From a virus: a DNA stretch of 21,701 bases. The notes beneath the pieces were generated by a model. It made no database searches and was not told the origin of the DNA. It saw only the letters and a program-made list of their open reading frames with translations. The position numbers and the translations under genes were made by a program. Of this stretch, positions 20,487 through 21,701 are shown in pieces. The number at the start of each line of letters is the position of its first letter. The first letter of the stretch is position 1. The DNA is taken from positions 1 through 21,701 of the IMG/VR virus record IMGVR_UViG_3300008117_000638. One strand, 5' to 3'.

Positions 20487-21461
20487 GTGAAAATACCGCA
20501 GGAGGCGTTTACCGCCCAATTAACCGATTATCAGTTCCGACTACTGGTCGTTCTATGCCGTTTTGCGGGCTCCAAAGGCCGTTTTAAGGCCTCAGTAGAT
20601 GTACTGGGTAGAGAGACTGACAAGAAGTCCGACAAGACCGTCAGAAGGGCCCTTAAAGCCCTAGAACAGAAGGGCCTTGTTTCTCTTTCAAAGACACGTC
20701 GTGCCAATGGGTTTAATAGCCTATTGATGATTGAGATAAGGGACGCAAATTACCGCACTGTAGAGACCGAAGGGGACGCAAATTACCGCACCTCACATGA
20801 CTATGTGACTATTAGTTCACGTGATACTAACCAGTTAGTAGTACCTACTAGTCAATCTAGTAATCAATTAAAAGAGTTTAGAAACACCGAAGGTGTTTCA
20901 CTAAAGGAAGTGAAGGTTCCTATGAAAGGCTATGACGATGGCGACGAATTGGCAGGATTTGGTCTTATTGAGCCAAAGGATGCTCCTACGCAGAAAATCT
21001 CAAAGCGCGACCCAAAGACCCGTGGGAAGAGACCAGAGCATGAGTGGACCCCAATGGATGTCGCTGCAGAATTTTCTTTTAGGGTTGGGCGTAAGTACCC
21101 CCTACTTCCAGGAACCGTCAATGTCCGAGCCCTCTCAGGAGCGCTCTCAAAATTCAGAAAGCAATACGGAACAACCGCTCTCGTAGAACTTGAGTTGCTT
21201 CGTTTGTTTATGGCAGACGAAAGAAACTTCAAACAGATTGGCGATGAGGCTCCAAGTCTTTATAAACTTTATCTTGCATCTTTTGGAAAGAAGATGAATC
21301 AAGCAAGAGAGAACTTAGGATTGCACCGAGTTTCTAAAGAGAAAACTCCTACTGCTAAGATGGCTACCGTAACTGCAAGTGATGGCAAAGAGTTTCAAAA
21401 CTCAATGTCTGGTAGAGCACAGTTAGAGCGTTACGAACAGAGGTTGAGGGGAGCAAAATAG
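20487..21461 (+). CDS. Winged-helix replication initiator-like protein
   Basis: A 324-residue protein starting at GTG 20487; the ribosome binding site is weak. Residues ~8-75 form a winged helix-turn-helix: L-T-D-Y-Q-F-R-L-L-V-V-L, D-V-L-G-R-E-T, S-D-K-T-V-R-R-A-L-K-A-L-E-Q-K-G-L-V. A polar linker (~80-150) joins it to a basic helical C-terminal domain (~185-275: E-W-T-P-M-D-V-A-A-E-F, A-L-S-G-A-L-S-K-F-R-K-Q-Y-G-T-T). Such two-domain proteins initiate replication and recruit the helicase loader. The loader gene follows in a TAGTG overlap, as in O/P-type pairs. The linker DNA contains direct and inverted repeats (see separate entries), supporting a lambda-O-like role at an internal origin. 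Confidence 0.7.
   Translation: MKIPQEAFTAQLTDYQFRLLVVLCRFAGSKGRFKASVDVLGRETDKKSDKTVRRALKALEQKGLVSLSKTRRANGFNSLLMIEIRDANYRTVETEGDANYRTSHDYVTISSRDTNQLVVPTSQSSNQLKEFRNTEGVSLKEVKVPMKGYDDGDELAGFGLIEPKDAPTQKISKRDPKTRGKRPEHEWTPMDVAAEFSFRVGRKYPLLPGTVNVRALSGALSKFRKQYGTTALVELELLRLFMADERNFKQIGDEAPSLYKLYLASFGKKMNQARENLGLHRVSKEKTPTAKMATVTASDGKEFQNSMSGRAQLERYEQRLRGAK
20740..20791 (+). repeat. Two exact 19-bp direct repeats (candidate iterons)
   Basis: GGGACGCAAATTACCGCAC occurs at 20740-20758 and 20773-20791. The 33-nt period keeps the reading frame, and both copies encode D-A-N-Y-R-T (residues 86-91 and 97-102). A period of 33 bp is about three helical turns, so a protein binding both copies would sit on the same DNA face. 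They lie in the linker between the initiator's two domains. Confidence 0.75.
20793..20885 (+). other. Cluster of inverted repeats plus AT-rich tract (candidate replication origin)
   Basis: Directly after the direct repeats come TCACAT-GACT-ATGTGA (20793-20808), the palindrome TCACGTGA, TACTAAC-CA-GTTAGTA (20825-20840), TAGTAG-TAC-CTACTA (20836-20850) and TACTAG-TCAAT-CTAGTA (20846-20862). The sequence then becomes AT-rich (about 20859-20885). Neighbouring inverted repeats share arms, so alternative structures are possible. The encoded peptide here is a low-information Ser/Thr/Gln/Asn linker, which leaves the DNA free to carry signals. Function as an origin is inference by analogy with the origin inside lambda O. 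Confidence 0.5.
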
Positions 21462-21701
21462 TGTACGACGTGAATCAATTGTCGTCTATGAAAAAGCATT
21501 GGCTTTTGCGTACTTCGAATATCCCACGTCGCTTTCTTGGTCTTGAAACTAAAGACATAGTTGAGCGTTCTGGTGAATTGCCTTCACAATACGACCAGTG
21601 GATTGATGATGTTGCTAATGGTCTTGTTATAAAGCAGGTTGGCAACATTGGTACAACTGGTGTCGGTATGCTTTTTGATGGAGGGCCCGGAATTGGCAAA
21701 A
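21461..21701 (+). CDS. DnaC/IstB-type helicase loader ATPase (3' end outside window)
   Basis: Starts at a GTG that overlaps the initiator's TAG by one base; the first 80 codons are visible and the frame runs off the window. I-P-R-R-F-L-G-L-E near residues 24-32 is typical of DnaC/DnaI/IstB-like loaders. The last residues, M-L-F-D-G-G-P-G-I-G-K80, are the end of the first core strand and the Walker A P-loop. The protein would load the replicative helicase at the origin in partnership with the winged-helix protein encoded just upstream. Walker B and the arginine finger lie beyond the window. Confidence 0.8.
   Translation, partial: MYDVNQLSSMKKHWLLRTSNIPRRFLGLETKDIVERSGELPSQYDQWIDDVANGLVIKQVGNIGTTGVGMLFDGGPGIGK

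Noticed and set aside
1-21701. Integrase, attachment sites, CRISPR array, insertion sequences, tRNA genes
   Set aside because: Scanned by eye on both strands; no supporting motif or repeat structure was found. The only tandem repeats are coding ones in the fibre gene.

Overview
This window is part of the genome of a contractile-tailed (myovirus-type) bacteriophage. Every gene I can support is on the + strand. Genes are packed tightly, many joined by TAATG, TAGTG or ATGA stop/start overlaps, and GTG or TTG starts are frequent. Base composition is AT-rich. The tail and baseplate proteins remind me most of those of actinobacterial myophages, and the low GC would suit an AT-rich, perhaps freshwater, actinobacterial host. 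That host guess is an inference from memory of the families, not something the sequence proves. No integrase, tRNA, CRISPR array or insertion sequence was seen.

Layout. (1) 1-2605: fibre-like genes. The end of a protein built from ~48-residue kelch-like repeats is followed by three tandem diverged paralogs of a beta-rich 'YGI-tail' protein and a small helical protein. (2) 2644-4624: a neck-type structural protein, then a chain of tiny genes. One encodes a very acidic 45-residue protein without Lys or Arg. Eight consecutive genes then encode very lysine-rich proteins, two of them Cys-rich. The chain ends in a strong intrinsic terminator (4631-4650). (3) 4664-4772: a leader with several potential RNA helices and a 14-codon ORF. 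(4) 4765-7909: HK97-gp10-like protein, tail terminator, sheath and tube. The tube frame is broken at 7815 and continues in the -1 frame. (5) 7922-11397: tail assembly chaperone, small companion gene and a tape measure carrying an M23 peptidase and a second probable muralytic domain. (6) 11397-19608: baseplate (hub/tube-initiator-like protein, gp53-like wedge, gp27/gpD-like hub, gp25-like wedge, baseplate J, OB-fold spike fused to a C1q-like domain, fibre protein, tail protein I with carbohydrate-binding-like modules). (7) 19618-21701: a small membrane protein, an unknown acidic-tailed protein, a winged-helix replication initiator, and the start of a DnaC/IstB-type helicase loader.

How it works together. 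Regions 4-6 follow the usual order of contractile-tail morphogenesis: terminator, sheath, tube, chaperones, tape measure, hub, wedges, fibres. Region 7 starts DNA replication: the initiator/loader pair resembles lambda O/P. The interdomain linker of the initiator gene contains two exact 19-bp direct repeats and then a cluster of perfect inverted repeats and an AT-rich tract, which looks like an origin embedded in the initiator gene. This origin candidate, the charge-opposed small-gene cassette and the broken tail-tube frame are the three observations most worth following up.
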